Below, piece by piece: positions 42,436 through 50,944 of a stretch of DNA of 57,447 bases. Source of the stretch: Lachnospiraceae bacterium (GTDB lineage Bacteria; Bacillota; Clostridia; Lachnospirales; Lachnospiraceae); contig JAFRRD010000044.1 of the NCBI GenBank assembly GCA_017428265.1, forward strand, positions 1-57,447. Reading direction: 5' to 3'. The notes below the pieces were generated by a model. The model was not told the DNA's origin. It ran no database searches and saw nothing but the letters and a program-made list of their open reading frames with translations. Position 1 is the stretch's first letter. Each line of letters starts with the position of its first letter. A program made the translations under genes and the position numbers.

Positions 42436-43476
42436 TCAGCGGGCAGGCGCCCCATCCGTCAGCGTATACCGCAGAAGGACGAAGCTCAGGATGGAAAAGA
42501 CCGTGATCAGCACGATATTGACAATCGGACTGAACTGTACGAAAAAGGCCGGCAGCAGGCCGATGAAGAGCCCTGCCGTCGTGATCCCGAAAGCCAGTCC
42601 CGGATTCGTTTTCAGGATGCTGAGGCACATAGCAAAGGTGATACTCATCGTCATTGAGAAGAAGAACACGCCGATGCAGGACACAACCATGACCTTGTCA
42701 CCGAAAAGCAGGAAGGGGATCGCGGCAAGCGTCCCGATGAACGCGGTCTTTCTGACACCGACCGTATCGGCCATGAGGCCGCCCAGCGCCTTCCCCGCGC
42801 CCATGATGAAAAAGAGGAAAAAGCTCTGCCACAGCTGCTTGTTCCACGAGATCGGGATCGCGTAGCCGATGTAGCTTCTGACGGAGGTCACGATGAAAGC
42901 GATCAGCAGAATCAGGCCGGCCGAAACCTTCGGGCTGACAACGTGGAACTCGGGGTAGCTTTCCTTCCGGACGGAGACCTTCGCGGACAGGCAAAGCAGC
43001 TCCGATACGGCGAGCGGGATGAGCAGCCACCAGGGGGAGACGCCTGCCACACCCATCGTCTGGCCGATCACCACACCGTAAGAACCGCCGGCAACGAACA
43101 GCGCCGAGGGGAAGATCTTTCCTTCGCTCTCCGCGACCGTCGCGATCGCTCCGCACTCGTGCAGGATCGCATTTCCGACGGCCAGAACGATGTAGCCGGC
43201 AATGTGCAGCGCATCACCCGGGGCCAGGATCATGAAGGCGCTCACACCCATCAGCGCATTGCCGATGCTCTCGTAGGGGGTCTTCCTGTGTTTGATGATG
43301 AAGTCCCCGATGAGCCCCTGCGGCAGGAAGGCGAAGAAGTCGTAGGACAGCGCAATGGCGCCTGCCATCGCTGTCGGAAAATGGATCCGCAGCAGATAAA
43401 AGCAGACGATCTCCACGCAGGCATGGACAAAGAAATACTTCGTCCCCGTCAGATTTCCCTTATTGCGTGTCATCAT
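42436..43476 (-). CDS. MFS-like membrane protein, 346 aa
   Basis: A protein with about 10-11 predicted helices (YFFVHACVEIVCFYLLRIHF, ALSYDFFAFLPQGLIGDFII, WLLIPLAVSELLCLSAKVSV, FGITTAGLFIGLLPAFFVQF). The loop after helix 2 (IGDFIIKHRKT) and the second-half GKALGGLMADTVGVRKTAFI resemble the MFS motif A. It is slightly short for MFS and the substrate is unknown. The exact start is unclear: ATG codons at 43488, 43476 and 43473 compete, all overlapping the previous gene end. It shares a run with small membrane proteins. Confidence 0.72.
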   Translation of the reverse strand: MMTRNKGNLTGTKYFFVHACVEIVCFYLLRIHFPTAMAGAIALSYDFFAFLPQGLIGDFIIKHRKTPYESIGNALMGVSAFMILAPGDALHIAGYIVLAVGNAILHECGAIATVAESEGKIFPSALFVAGGSYGVVIGQTMGVAGVSPWWLLIPLAVSELLCLSAKVSVRKESYPEFHVVSPKVSAGLILLIAFIVTSVRSYIGYAIPISWNKQLWQSFFLFFIMGAGKALGGLMADTVGVRKTAFIGTLAAIPFLLFGDKVMVVSCIGVFFFSMTMSITFAMCLSILKTNPGLAFGITTAGLFIGLLPAFFVQFSPIVNIVLITVFSILSFVLLRYTLTDGAPAR

Positions 43477-43747
43477 CCCCCGGCTCATCCTTCTCCTCAT
43501 CGGCTGGCTGATCACCTTCGGGCAGCGGTTCGCCCTCAATGACCGGTTCGGCTTTGAGCAGCATTTCATCCACGGCAGGTGCAGCCACCTCCGGCTGTCC
43601 TTTTTTCTTCTTCAGTTCGCGGCGGATCGCCCTGACACCGAGCCAGATGAGAAGGGCCGCAAGACCTATGGCCAGTACGGCCGTGATCGGGTTCATAAAT
43701 ACAAGATCAAAAAAGCCGAAACTCACATCCAAAAGCAGAAAACTCAT
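43460..43747 (-). CDS. Small single-helix membrane protein, paralogue 1
   Basis: A 95-residue protein with an N-terminal LLLDVSFGFFDLVF segment, one membrane helix (ITAVLAIGLAALLIWLGVRA), the basic block RRELKKKKGQP and a long acidic tail ending EKDEPGDDDTQ. It is a tandem paralogue of the gene at 43744-44028: both begin with a LLLLD-like start, share IRRELKKKKGQP and end in an acidic tail. Function is unknown. CGGAGG precedes the ATG. Confidence 0.8.
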   Translation of the reverse strand: MSFLLLDVSFGFFDLVFMNPITAVLAIGLAALLIWLGVRAIRRELKKKKGQPEVAAPAVDEMLLKAEPVIEGEPLPEGDQPADEEKDEPGDDDTQ

Positions 43748-44028
43748 GATTTTTCCTCCGTAATATCTGCATGATCAGCTTCCGGGGCAGGCTGCATTTC
43801 TTCGACCGGCTGCTTTTCTTCAGTCGGCTGCATTTCTTCGACCGGCTTTTGTTCCCCGGCGGGCTGTCCTTTTTTCTTTTTCAGTTCGCGGCGGATCAGC
43901 CTGATGCCGAAAAACAGCAAAAGCCCGGCGACCGCAATGAACGCGATCACAACGAGCGGGTTGCGGCTTGCCTCCTCGACGATATCTTCCGGCCCGATAC
44001 TGATATCCAGCAGCAGTAAACGTACCAT
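43744..44028 (-). CDS. Small single-helix membrane protein, paralogue 2
   Basis: A 94-residue protein with DISIGPEDIVEEASRNP, one helix (LVVIAFIAVAGLLLFFGIRL), the same RRELKKKKGQP block and an acidic tail with an EEMQP repeat (PVEEMQPTEEKQPVEEMQP). It overlaps the next paralogue by 4 bases, so they are translated together. The tail would be cytosolic. Function unknown; it may be a scaffold for a membrane complex with its neighbours. Confidence 0.82.
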   Translation of the reverse strand: MVRLLLLDISIGPEDIVEEASRNPLVVIAFIAVAGLLLFFGIRLIRRELKKKKGQPAGEQKPVEEMQPTEEKQPVEEMQPAPEADHADITEEKS

Positions 44029-44049
44029 ATGCGTTCCTCCGTTCCTCTC

Positions 44050-44454
44050 TTAAAACAGATAATACCTGATTATTGCTTCCAATACAAGCCCGGCGGCGCA
44101 GGACACGAGGTTTGCAAGGTAGGTAAATGCGAAGATCCTCTTCGTCCCCGCGTCGGAGATCCTGCGGTAGGCGAGCGCTTCCGAAACCGGGACGAGAATT
44201 GCTTCGCCAAGGATGAACCAGACGGTCCCGGCCGTTTCGGCCGCGTACGTACCGACAGTCGGCGCAAGAAGCCCGAGCCCCAGGCGGACCGCATTCAGCA
44301 GGACATTCGTCACGATGTTGACGCCGCGAATGTATGCTTTGTTGTCCGTCACGCGGCCGCGGATGATGATCGGGGTCTCGATCAGGATGGTCAGCCCGAC
44401 CGCCGCAGCAAAGTACAGGATAACGGCCAGTAAAGGCAGAATGAACTCCCGCAT
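44050..44454 (-). CDS. Membrane protein of unknown function, 134 aa
   Basis: About four helices are predicted (FILPLLAVILYFAAAVGLTI, IVTNVLLNAVRLGLGLLAPT, TVWFILGEAILVPVSEALAY, FAFTYLANLVSCAAGLVLEA). A charged loop RGRVTDNKAYIRGVN lies after helix 1. I do not recognise the family. It lies 7 bases after the DUF4405 gene and 21 before the small paralogues, so it belongs to the same run. Confidence 0.8.
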   Translation of the reverse strand: MREFILPLLAVILYFAAAVGLTILIETPIIIRGRVTDNKAYIRGVNIVTNVLLNAVRLGLGLLAPTVGTYAAETAGTVWFILGEAILVPVSEALAYRRISDAGTKRIFAFTYLANLVSCAAGLVLEAIIRYYLF

Positions 44455-44461
44455 ACGCGCC

Positions 44462-45232
44462 TCATTTCTTTTTCTTCGTGCGGTAGAAAAGCAGAAGCCG
44501 CGCGACGCGGATGCCGATCCAGACGAAGAAGAACAGCTCAGCCAGGTTCTCGGCGAAGACGATCAGCGCCGGCTTGCTGTAGTCAATGCTTGCAAAATGC
44601 GTCCGGAAGAAGAGATAATCCGGGATGCCGTTTTTTATGAGGAGCCAGAGGCCGGTGCCCGCCGCCAGGGCGAGCGCGTAGTTCACGATGCGCCGCACAA
44701 GGTAACTGTTGCTGAGCCTTGAGGTGATCGATGCCATGTGCAGGCCGAGGTGTGCGCCCATGAGCGCGAAGGCCCACCAGGACATCGAGAGATGGAACTG
44801 CTGCGCGAAGGCCCGCTCCGTCAGGCCGTAAAGGGAAGGCAGCGCGTAATTGCTCATGCTGACGCCGGTAAGGACCGTCAGGACGATTGCTGCCAGCATG
44901 GCCAGGTTCACGACGGTCAGGATGATGCGGTAGAGCGTGTAGCGGTCCTTGAAAAAGCTGCCGGTCCAGCGGATGTTCAGCAGGTGGTGAAGAAGCAGAA
45001 GCGCCGTCATGGCGATGCCGATCCACTCGTGAAGCGACTCGCCGCTCACCTGCCGGGCGGTCAGGCAGAGCAGAAGGAGGACGAGGATCACGTCAACAAA
45101 GCGCTTGAAGCCCTTGTGCGACTTCTTTGCTTTTTTGCCGCTCTTCGCGTTTACGACCTTCTTGCCGCTTGCGGTAGTTTTCCCGCCTGCGGTGTTTTTT
45201 CCGGTCTTTTTGTGTACGACCTGTGCGCTCAC
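44462..45232 (-). CDS. DUF4405 cytochrome b-like membrane protein
   Basis: The 256-residue protein has a highly basic N-terminus (1-45, Lys/Gly/Thr rich) and about six helices. His residues lie inside or at ends of helices: SLHEWIGIAMTALLLLHHLL, FHLSMSWWAFALMGAHLGLH. This pattern is typical of the DUF4405 family, which resembles di-heme cytochrome b subunits. Whether heme is bound is not known. The start is GTG at 45232 behind AGGAGGGCGGCC. A flavodoxin gene just upstream suggests electron transfer. Confidence 0.85.
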   Translation of the reverse strand: MSAQVVHKKTGKNTAGGKTTASGKKVVNAKSGKKAKKSHKGFKRFVDVILVLLLLCLTARQVSGESLHEWIGIAMTALLLLHHLLNIRWTGSFFKDRYTLYRIILTVVNLAMLAAIVLTVLTGVSMSNYALPSLYGLTERAFAQQFHLSMSWWAFALMGAHLGLHMASITSRLSNSYLVRRIVNYALALAAGTGLWLLIKNGIPDYLFFRTHFASIDYSKPALIVFAENLAELFFFVWIGIRVARLLLFYRTKKKK

Positions 45233-45309
45233 GGCCGCCCTCCTTTCTCCGGGGATGGTGTCTTATGCCCTCTCACGAAGCCCGATTTTTTAGCCTGCAA
45301 GACGCCTTT

Positions 45310-45786
45310 TCACAGCCATTTCTCCGCCCAGTTTTTCAGTTCGGCCTTCGGAACGAGGCGGCCGAAACGCCGGCCCTCGGCGACCTTCGCGCCCTGCGCG
45401 AGCGCCTGCAGATTGGCCGAGGAATCGCCCATGCCGCTGCCGCCGGAAGTTGCAAAAGGAACGACCGTCTTCCCCGTGAAGTCATATGCTTCCATGAAGG
45501 TATCGATGATCGACGGCTCGCGGTACCACCAGATCGGAAAGCCCACGAAGACGACGTCATACTGCGCCATGTTTTCGACATGGGTCCCGATCGCCGGGCG
45601 CGCGCTCCGGTCGTTCATTTCCAGAGTGCTGCGGCTCTTTTTATCCATCCAATTCAGGTCTGCCTTCGTGTAAGGCACCTCCGGTACGATCTCATACAGG
45701 TCCGCGCCGGTCACCGCCGCCAGTTTTTCGGAAAGCGCGGCCGTCGTCCCGCTCGCGCTGAAATAAGCCACCAATGCCTTGCTCAT
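45310..45786 (-). CDS. Flavodoxin
   Basis: The 158-residue protein has the flavodoxin phosphate loop AYFSASGTTAALSEKLA, the VVFVGFPIWWYREPSIIDTF strand with the flavin-facing Trp, and FATSGGSGMGDSSANL. It binds FMN and acts in the cytosol, carrying electrons or reducing small substrates. This WWYREP type is common in Firmicutes. AAGGAG precedes the ATG. The downstream gene encodes a DUF4405 membrane protein, 77 bases away. Confidence 0.94.
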   Translation of the reverse strand: MSKALVAYFSASGTTAALSEKLAAVTGADLYEIVPEVPYTKADLNWMDKKSRSTLEMNDRSARPAIGTHVENMAQYDVVFVGFPIWWYREPSIIDTFMEAYDFTGKTVVPFATSGGSGMGDSSANLQALAQGAKVAEGRRFGRLVPKAELKNWAEKWL

Positions 45787-45903
45787 AATGCTTCTCCTTG
45801 CCTTTTCATACGTTCTTTACCGTATTCGATCTCGATTCCAATAAACTGCCCAGGAAGCAGACGGAATCCGAGACCATCGGGTCGCCCTTTTATTCTGTCG
45901 CCG

Positions 45904-48219
45904 TCAGCCTTCCGGTCCCGGATAGATCAGGCTTCCCTCAATCTTGTGAAAGGGAACCTGCCGGACGTCGTCATAGTCAAACAAAGAATACTGCCAGTTG
46001 CTCTCCGTATCCAGGTAAGAAAACACCTGATGCATGATCTCCCATCTCTGTTCCGGTGCGCATGACGTCTTAAAACGGATTACAAATGCACTGGTGGACT
46101 TTTCCGCTGTAATTTCCTTCCTGACCAGATAAACCTGCTCGATCTGATCCTTCCCTAGGGAAAGGATATACTGCAGTATCGTTTCCCGCTTTCCTTCCGG
46201 CAGCTGTTCCGCACTGAGTTTATCGCGCGGCAGAAGAATCGACTCTGCCGTCTTATAATCCTTCATTTCCTGCATCAGCGCCACTGCTTTCTCCCGATAG
46301 CGGTCCAGTTCTTCCTGATTGCCCGTCATACAGCAGAACGCACCGATATCATTTAGTCCTTCTTCCCAGAAGTTTGAATTGATCAAAGAGCGGTAAAGAA
46401 ACGGCAGTCCTTCCGGATCCAGCCGGCGGATCAGTAAGCTGCCATGCACGTATGCGCCATAGGCCGCTGCCGGATCCGGCAGGGTCTGAATGGCCTGAAC
46501 ACAGAGCTGATCCGCTTCTTCAATGCGCCCCAACTTGCGCAGATCGGCCACGATATCGCCGTACTGCTCCGGAATCAAGGGCTCTCCGGCATCTTTCCAT
46601 TCTGTTATTTTTTTCATCGGGTCGCTGTAGTTTTCCTTGTGATAATCCTCCCAGGATCCCCGATATTCCTTATTTGTGATCGCATCCAGCTTTTCGATCA
46701 GCCGATCGCATTCCGCGCGGTATTCACCATCCGTCTGGCGGGGAAATACGATCGGATCGCTTACACCGAACGAATCCAGCCGCATTTTTGTCGTCGGATG
46801 AGTTGCCGATCGGGAAATGATCTCTTTGGGGATCAGTTTTTTCCATGTCTCCGCTCGCCGCGCAATGCGTTCCCGCCGTTCAATGATATTTTGGCTTATA
46901 TAATCGATCCGTTCCGGCGTTTCCTCCACAAACGACGGTGCCGTATCATACGATCCCAGTTCCCAATCAAAGCAGCTCTCATAGAAACATTTGATGATTG
47001 CGGAAGCAGCCGTTTCCGGCTGTCCGTTTCTGACCATGGCCTGATCCGCTTCTGCCTCGACAAGAACAGAAACTGCACGCTCGAACAGGATATAATCATA
47101 ATAGCAGCGAAGATCCATACCGCCGAAAAGCCAGAAAGAAAAGGGCGTCGCGATTTGATTTCCCCCTGGTCCCGCATCCAGCCAAGTATGATAAAAAGCT
47201 TCCTTTTTGTACCGGTTATTCGCAATATGCGTATACTCATGAAACAGGATCGTCGAAAATTCATCCGCATTCAGCTGGTCCATCAGATATACGCCAAGCA
47301 GAAGAACACAATAATCCTTCGTGTCGACAATTGAGATCTCTCCGGAATCAACGGCGATCAGATAGACTTTCCTGTGCAGCGATATTCGTGCAGCCGCTTC
47401 TTCTGCGAGACGGTGCAGCACAGGGAAGGAAGCCGGATCGATATAGTTTTCCAATTCTTCCGGTTTTTCCGGGCTTCGCTCCTTGAATCGAATACGAAGC
47501 AGGCAGCAGCCAAGCAGTACAAAAGCAAAAAGAATCAGAATCACGGAGATACCGCTGGCGGCCGAAACGAGCATCTGTTCTGTGACAACAGCGATCAAAA
47601 CAGCATCCAGCCCCCAGATAACAGCAAATATATCGGCACGCACGCGTTGTTTTTTCAATTGTCCGTAAAGCTGATCTGCGGAAGTCTTTGCCAGTTCCTT
47701 CTTTTGCAGAAATTCCTGCTGCATATCACTGACGGAAGTATTCTGCCACTTCCGAAGCGTTGCATCATAGATCACAATATTCACGACCAGAAAGACCAGC
47801 GGGGCAAGGCAAAGCAAAACAAGGATCCAGACTGTCCAGGCAGACGGCAGAAAGTTCTGAGGCAGCACCTCTGCAGTAAACATAAATACAGCCATAACGA
47901 TCAAAAAAGCTGCCAGCCAGCACAGAAAGTTTCTGCCGCGCAAAGCTTTATCGGCTTTAGTCAGTTCCTCGGGCGACGGGATCTTTCCTTCCGCACGCAG
48001 CTGCTTATCGATCTTTACTGCAAGCACGAATACGGAAACAACTATTGCCGCTTCCACTGCAAGAAAGATATAAAATATCTGCCTGTCTCTTCCCGTGAAA
48101 TCGCGAAGTTCCCTTCCGTCGGTCAGAGCTATCGTAATAAAGATTGCAGCAACCATCAACACGAATAACAGGATCAACAGAATAATGCGCTTTCTTTGAG
48201 CTGACGCTGTTTTTTTCAT
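45904..48219 (-). CDS. Membrane M48-like metalloprotease with C-terminal helical repeats
   Basis: The 771-residue protein has about six helices in the first 245 residues (LLILLFVLMVAAIFITIALT, IFYIFLAVEAAIVVSVFVLA and others). Next comes a metalloprotease domain with H327-EYT-H331 and E388-AEAD as third ligand, the M48 pattern. Residues 560-690 are TPR-like helices (YGDIVADLRKLGRIEEADQL, CVQAIQTLPDPAAAYGAYVH). Helices in the M48 group are usual, but this membrane-protease-repeat layout with an additional C-terminal 80-residue beta domain is less common. It may degrade membrane or extracellular proteins. Start is the ATG at 48219 behind ATAGGAGG. Confidence 0.88.
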   Translation of the reverse strand: MKKTASAQRKRIILLILLFVLMVAAIFITIALTDGRELRDFTGRDRQIFYIFLAVEAAIVVSVFVLAVKIDKQLRAEGKIPSPEELTKADKALRGRNFLCWLAAFLIVMAVFMFTAEVLPQNFLPSAWTVWILVLLCLAPLVFLVVNIVIYDATLRKWQNTSVSDMQQEFLQKKELAKTSADQLYGQLKKQRVRADIFAVIWGLDAVLIAVVTEQMLVSAASGISVILILFAFVLLGCCLLRIRFKERSPEKPEELENYIDPASFPVLHRLAEEAAARISLHRKVYLIAVDSGEISIVDTKDYCVLLLGVYLMDQLNADEFSTILFHEYTHIANNRYKKEAFYHTWLDAGPGGNQIATPFSFWLFGGMDLRCYYDYILFERAVSVLVEAEADQAMVRNGQPETAASAIIKCFYESCFDWELGSYDTAPSFVEETPERIDYISQNIIERRERIARRAETWKKLIPKEIISRSATHPTTKMRLDSFGVSDPIVFPRQTDGEYRAECDRLIEKLDAITNKEYRGSWEDYHKENYSDPMKKITEWKDAGEPLIPEQYGDIVADLRKLGRIEEADQLCVQAIQTLPDPAAAYGAYVHGSLLIRRLDPEGLPFLYRSLINSNFWEEGLNDIGAFCCMTGNQEELDRYREKAVALMQEMKDYKTAESILLPRDKLSAEQLPEGKRETILQYILSLGKDQIEQVYLVRKEITAEKSTSAFVIRFKTSCAPEQRWEIMHQVFSYLDTESNWQYSLFDYDDVRQVPFHKIEGSLIYPGPEG

Positions 48220-48270
48220 AAATATCCTCCTATTGTTCTGCCGATTGATGGTGCATTGACCGGCTTTTCT

Positions 48271-48858
48271 TCAAATACTCCCAGCCGCCCGCAGGGCGAT
48301 GCTGATGAGGAACCCTCCAATCAGCATGGCCGCAAAGCTGACTGGCCATTTGCCGTCCCGGTTGAAGGTATAGAAGTCGTCCCAGCGCTTATCCTCCGGC
48401 GCGTACACGACCTTGTACAGATAGAACAGGCCGTAGCAAAATACGGGAGCCACGCCGAGCAGCGTGAAGGAAAACGGCATGGCGGCCCTGTCGAAGAGAC
48501 AGTAGGACGCGATGGCGACCAGCGGGCAGATAAGATGCAGGAACAGATCCTGCTTCTCCAGCAAAGGCTTGAGGCTGCCGAGCGCCGGGGCCAGAAAGAC
48601 CAGGACCGTCAGCAGCGTCACCGTGACGGCGCAGGTCCCGACATATTTGAACACGGACACGCCGAAACTGATCCCTCCTGCGGCCGCACTGACTGCGGCA
48701 GCCGCCGACGCCGCTGCGCAAAGCACATTGGAGAGCACGGTGAAATAGCGAAAGAGCGCGCCCAGAGGCTCGTTCTTTTTTTTCACTCTCCGGCAGGCCC
48801 AGAGCACGGCTGCCGTGATCAGGAGCGCATTCAAAACGTTCAGAATGATACCGATCAT
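48271..48858 (-). CDS. Membrane protein, possibly Pr6Pr/FAR-17a/AIG1-like
   Basis: The 195-residue protein has six predicted helices (IILNVLNALLITAAVLWACR, LGALFRYFTVLSNVLCAAAS, SFTLLGVAPVFCYGLFYLYK, PVSFAAMLIGGFLISIALRA). The blocks FRYFTVLSN and LFLHLICPLVAIASYCLFDR and the helix count fit the Pr6Pr membrane family, but I am not certain. Its start follows the MFS stop by 4 bases. Confidence 0.7.
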   Translation of the reverse strand: MIGIILNVLNALLITAAVLWACRRVKKKNEPLGALFRYFTVLSNVLCAAASAAAAVSAAAGGISFGVSVFKYVGTCAVTVTLLTVLVFLAPALGSLKPLLEKQDLFLHLICPLVAIASYCLFDRAAMPFSFTLLGVAPVFCYGLFYLYKVVYAPEDKRWDDFYTFNRDGKWPVSFAAMLIGGFLISIALRAAGSI

Positions 48859-48862
48859 AGTC

Positions 48863-50260
48863 TTACCTGTAGGTGTCCGCCGTGATGCTGTCCAGATCGG
48901 CGTCCTTCGTTTCCCTGACCTTGGTGATCAGAATGAACAGCGAAACGGCCATGAACGGCACGCAGATGATGAGGAAGAGCAGATCCATCTGCATGAAGTT
49001 CTGCAGAACGATGAACAGGACCTGGCCCACGAACATCCCGGCACCGATCATCACGGAGATCGTCCCCATGACGGAGGAGCGCATGCCGGAAGGCGAGGAT
49101 TCCGCCGGCATGGTCAGGATGACGGTATCCGACATCGACCACAGGCCGCCGATCGAGCAGCCGTAGGCGATACCGGCAGCGGCCGGTCCCCAGCCGCCGC
49201 GGCAGGCCAGCACGAAGAGGAGAAGCCCCAGCAGGGCAACGCTGCCCAGCAGGACGCAGACCTTTTTCCGGCCGAGCCTGTCGGAGAAGAAACCGCTCAG
49301 GATGGTCACGATCCCGTTGAAGAACGGGTAAATAATCAGGACGGTCGCGACCATTTCCGTGCTCATCGCGCCTTTCAGCACGGTCGAATAGTAGGAAGTA
49401 TAGAAGGTCGTCGCGAAGAACAGAAATCCCGCGATCAGGATCCAGCGAAGCTGCCGGTTGACGAAGATGAACCTGATGGCGCGGAACACGCCGCCCTCTT
49501 CCGCCGTGCCGGCCTTTTTATCTTCCGCCGCCTTTGCCGCCCGCTGCTCCGGCGTAAGCTGCAGATAGCCGATGCGCTGCTCCACGAAGACCGGCGTTTC
49601 CTTCAGCAGGAAATACGAGATGAGCCCGATCGCGATCGCCACGATGACCGGGATCAGATAGACCGTGCGCCAGCTGCCGGCATCGTTATCGTTCAGGAAA
49701 GCCCGGGACATGACGCCGATGAGGGAAACACTGATCAGCGCGATCCCCTTGGCCACAAAGCTGTAGGTGGCGCGCTTTTCCTTCGGCGCCGTTTCCATGA
49801 TGTACAGCACCTGCATGTCGTTCGGGGTGAAGAACATCATGAAAAGCATACCGAGGATATACTGAGGGACCGAGTGGCTCGTCATCACGATCAGCATCCC
49901 GAGGCCCATGCCCACGGTATTGATCATCAGGAATAAACGCCTGCCGTACTTATCCGCCAGCGCTTTGTAAAACGGCGAGATGATCAGGAAGAGGTTCGAG
50001 GCGACCTGCCACGGTGCCACGGTGTTGATGGCCGACTTGTATTCCGCCGAATTAACGTCTCTGGATCCGATTTTGAACAGGTCAAACAGCACGTATGGCT
50101 GCATCGCCGCGTTTACGTTGGAAGTGATCTCGTCGACGATGTAGACCACGGTCAGGACGATCATCACGAACAGCAGATATTTGCCTGCTGCGGGGACGGT
50201 GCTCTGTTTTTTCAGACGTTCCAGCTCTTTTGTTTCCTTGCTGCTTCGATCGGTGCTCAC
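48863..50260 (-). CDS. MFS transporter, sugar/acid carrier type
   Basis: A 465-residue carrier with 12 helices (YLLFVMIVLTVVYIVDEITS, VASNLFLIISPFYKALADKY, LISVSLIGVMSRAFLN). ADKYGRRLFL in loop 2-3 and SDRLGRKKVCVLLG in loop 8-9 are the two MFS signature loops. The substrate is not known. The start is GTG at 50260 behind AAAAGGAGGG. A cyclase-family hydrolase gene is just upstream, so it might import that enzyme's substrate or product. Confidence 0.93.
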   Translation of the reverse strand: MSTDRSSKETKELERLKKQSTVPAAGKYLLFVMIVLTVVYIVDEITSNVNAAMQPYVLFDLFKIGSRDVNSAEYKSAINTVAPWQVASNLFLIISPFYKALADKYGRRLFLMINTVGMGLGMLIVMTSHSVPQYILGMLFMMFFTPNDMQVLYIMETAPKEKRATYSFVAKGIALISVSLIGVMSRAFLNDNDAGSWRTVYLIPVIVAIAIGLISYFLLKETPVFVEQRIGYLQLTPEQRAAKAAEDKKAGTAEEGGVFRAIRFIFVNRQLRWILIAGFLFFATTFYTSYYSTVLKGAMSTEMVATVLIIYPFFNGIVTILSGFFSDRLGRKKVCVLLGSVALLGLLLFVLACRGGWGPAAAGIAYGCSIGGLWSMSDTVILTMPAESSPSGMRSSVMGTISVMIGAGMFVGQVLFIVLQNFMQMDLLFLIICVPFMAVSLFILITKVRETKDADLDSITADTYR

Positions 50261-50333
50261 TATATGAGCCCTCCTTTTCAGGCTGTGGTTTCTTTATGGC
50301 ATAAACAGATCATCTGTCGGGGTTTTCCTCTTG

Positions 50334-50933
50334 TTACTCTGCGGTTTTTATCAGGATGGCCCTGCAGGGCGAGCCGTCCGCCCCGGCCAGATTGAGCGGC
50401 GCCGCATTCAGGAGATAAACGCCCTCCGGGACTTCGGCCAGGCGGATCCCTTCGAGCAGGATGACGCCGGCCCCCAGCAGGATGCAGTGCACTTCCATCG
50501 GCGCGTCTTCGGGACCGAAGGTCTGGGATTCATTTCCGAGCAGGAAGATCCCGGCAGAGGCAAAGACTTGCGCCGCCTCCGCAGAGACTTCGGCGTCCCC
50601 CTTAAGAAGGATCCGCTTTGCCGCTTCGGGGTCCTGCTTTTTCGCTTTTTCCAGGATCGCTGCGGCATCCGCGCCGGAAACGATGCCCTGATGCTCGGCA
50701 ACATAAGCCGGTCCCACGAAGGCCTCCAGACCGACCGCGTCCACCGTTTTTCCGTCTTTCAGAAAATGATACGGCGCATCGATGTGCGTCCCGTTGTGCG
50801 CGCACATGCTGAAAGCCGTCAGATTGTACAGGCTTCCCTCTTCCATGGAACTGAGCCGCCTTCTTTCCGGTGCAGGGTCGCCGGGATAGACCCGGCAGCT
50901 GAAAACTTCCTGCGAAATATCGTAGATCGTCAT
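50334..50933 (-). CDS. Cyclase family protein (kynurenine formamidase-like hydrolase)
   Basis: The 199-residue protein has the family motif HNGTHIDAPYHF with metal-binding His and Asp residues, an early YDISQEVFSCRVYPGDPAP, and VHCILLGAGVILLEGIRLAE. Such enzymes hydrolyse N-formyl or cyclic amides, for example N-formylkynurenine, or isatin. The actual substrate is unknown. The ATG at 50933 is chosen because the longer frame overlaps the methyltransferase end; its site GGAAAGGTG is rather far. It is followed by an MFS gene. Confidence 0.9.
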   Translation of the reverse strand: MTIYDISQEVFSCRVYPGDPAPERRRLSSMEEGSLYNLTAFSMCAHNGTHIDAPYHFLKDGKTVDAVGLEAFVGPAYVAEHQGIVSGADAAAILEKAKKQDPEAAKRILLKGDAEVSAEAAQVFASAGIFLLGNESQTFGPEDAPMEVHCILLGAGVILLEGIRLAEVPEGVYLLNAAPLNLAGADGSPCRAILIKTAE

Positions 50934-50944
50934 AACCGAACTTT

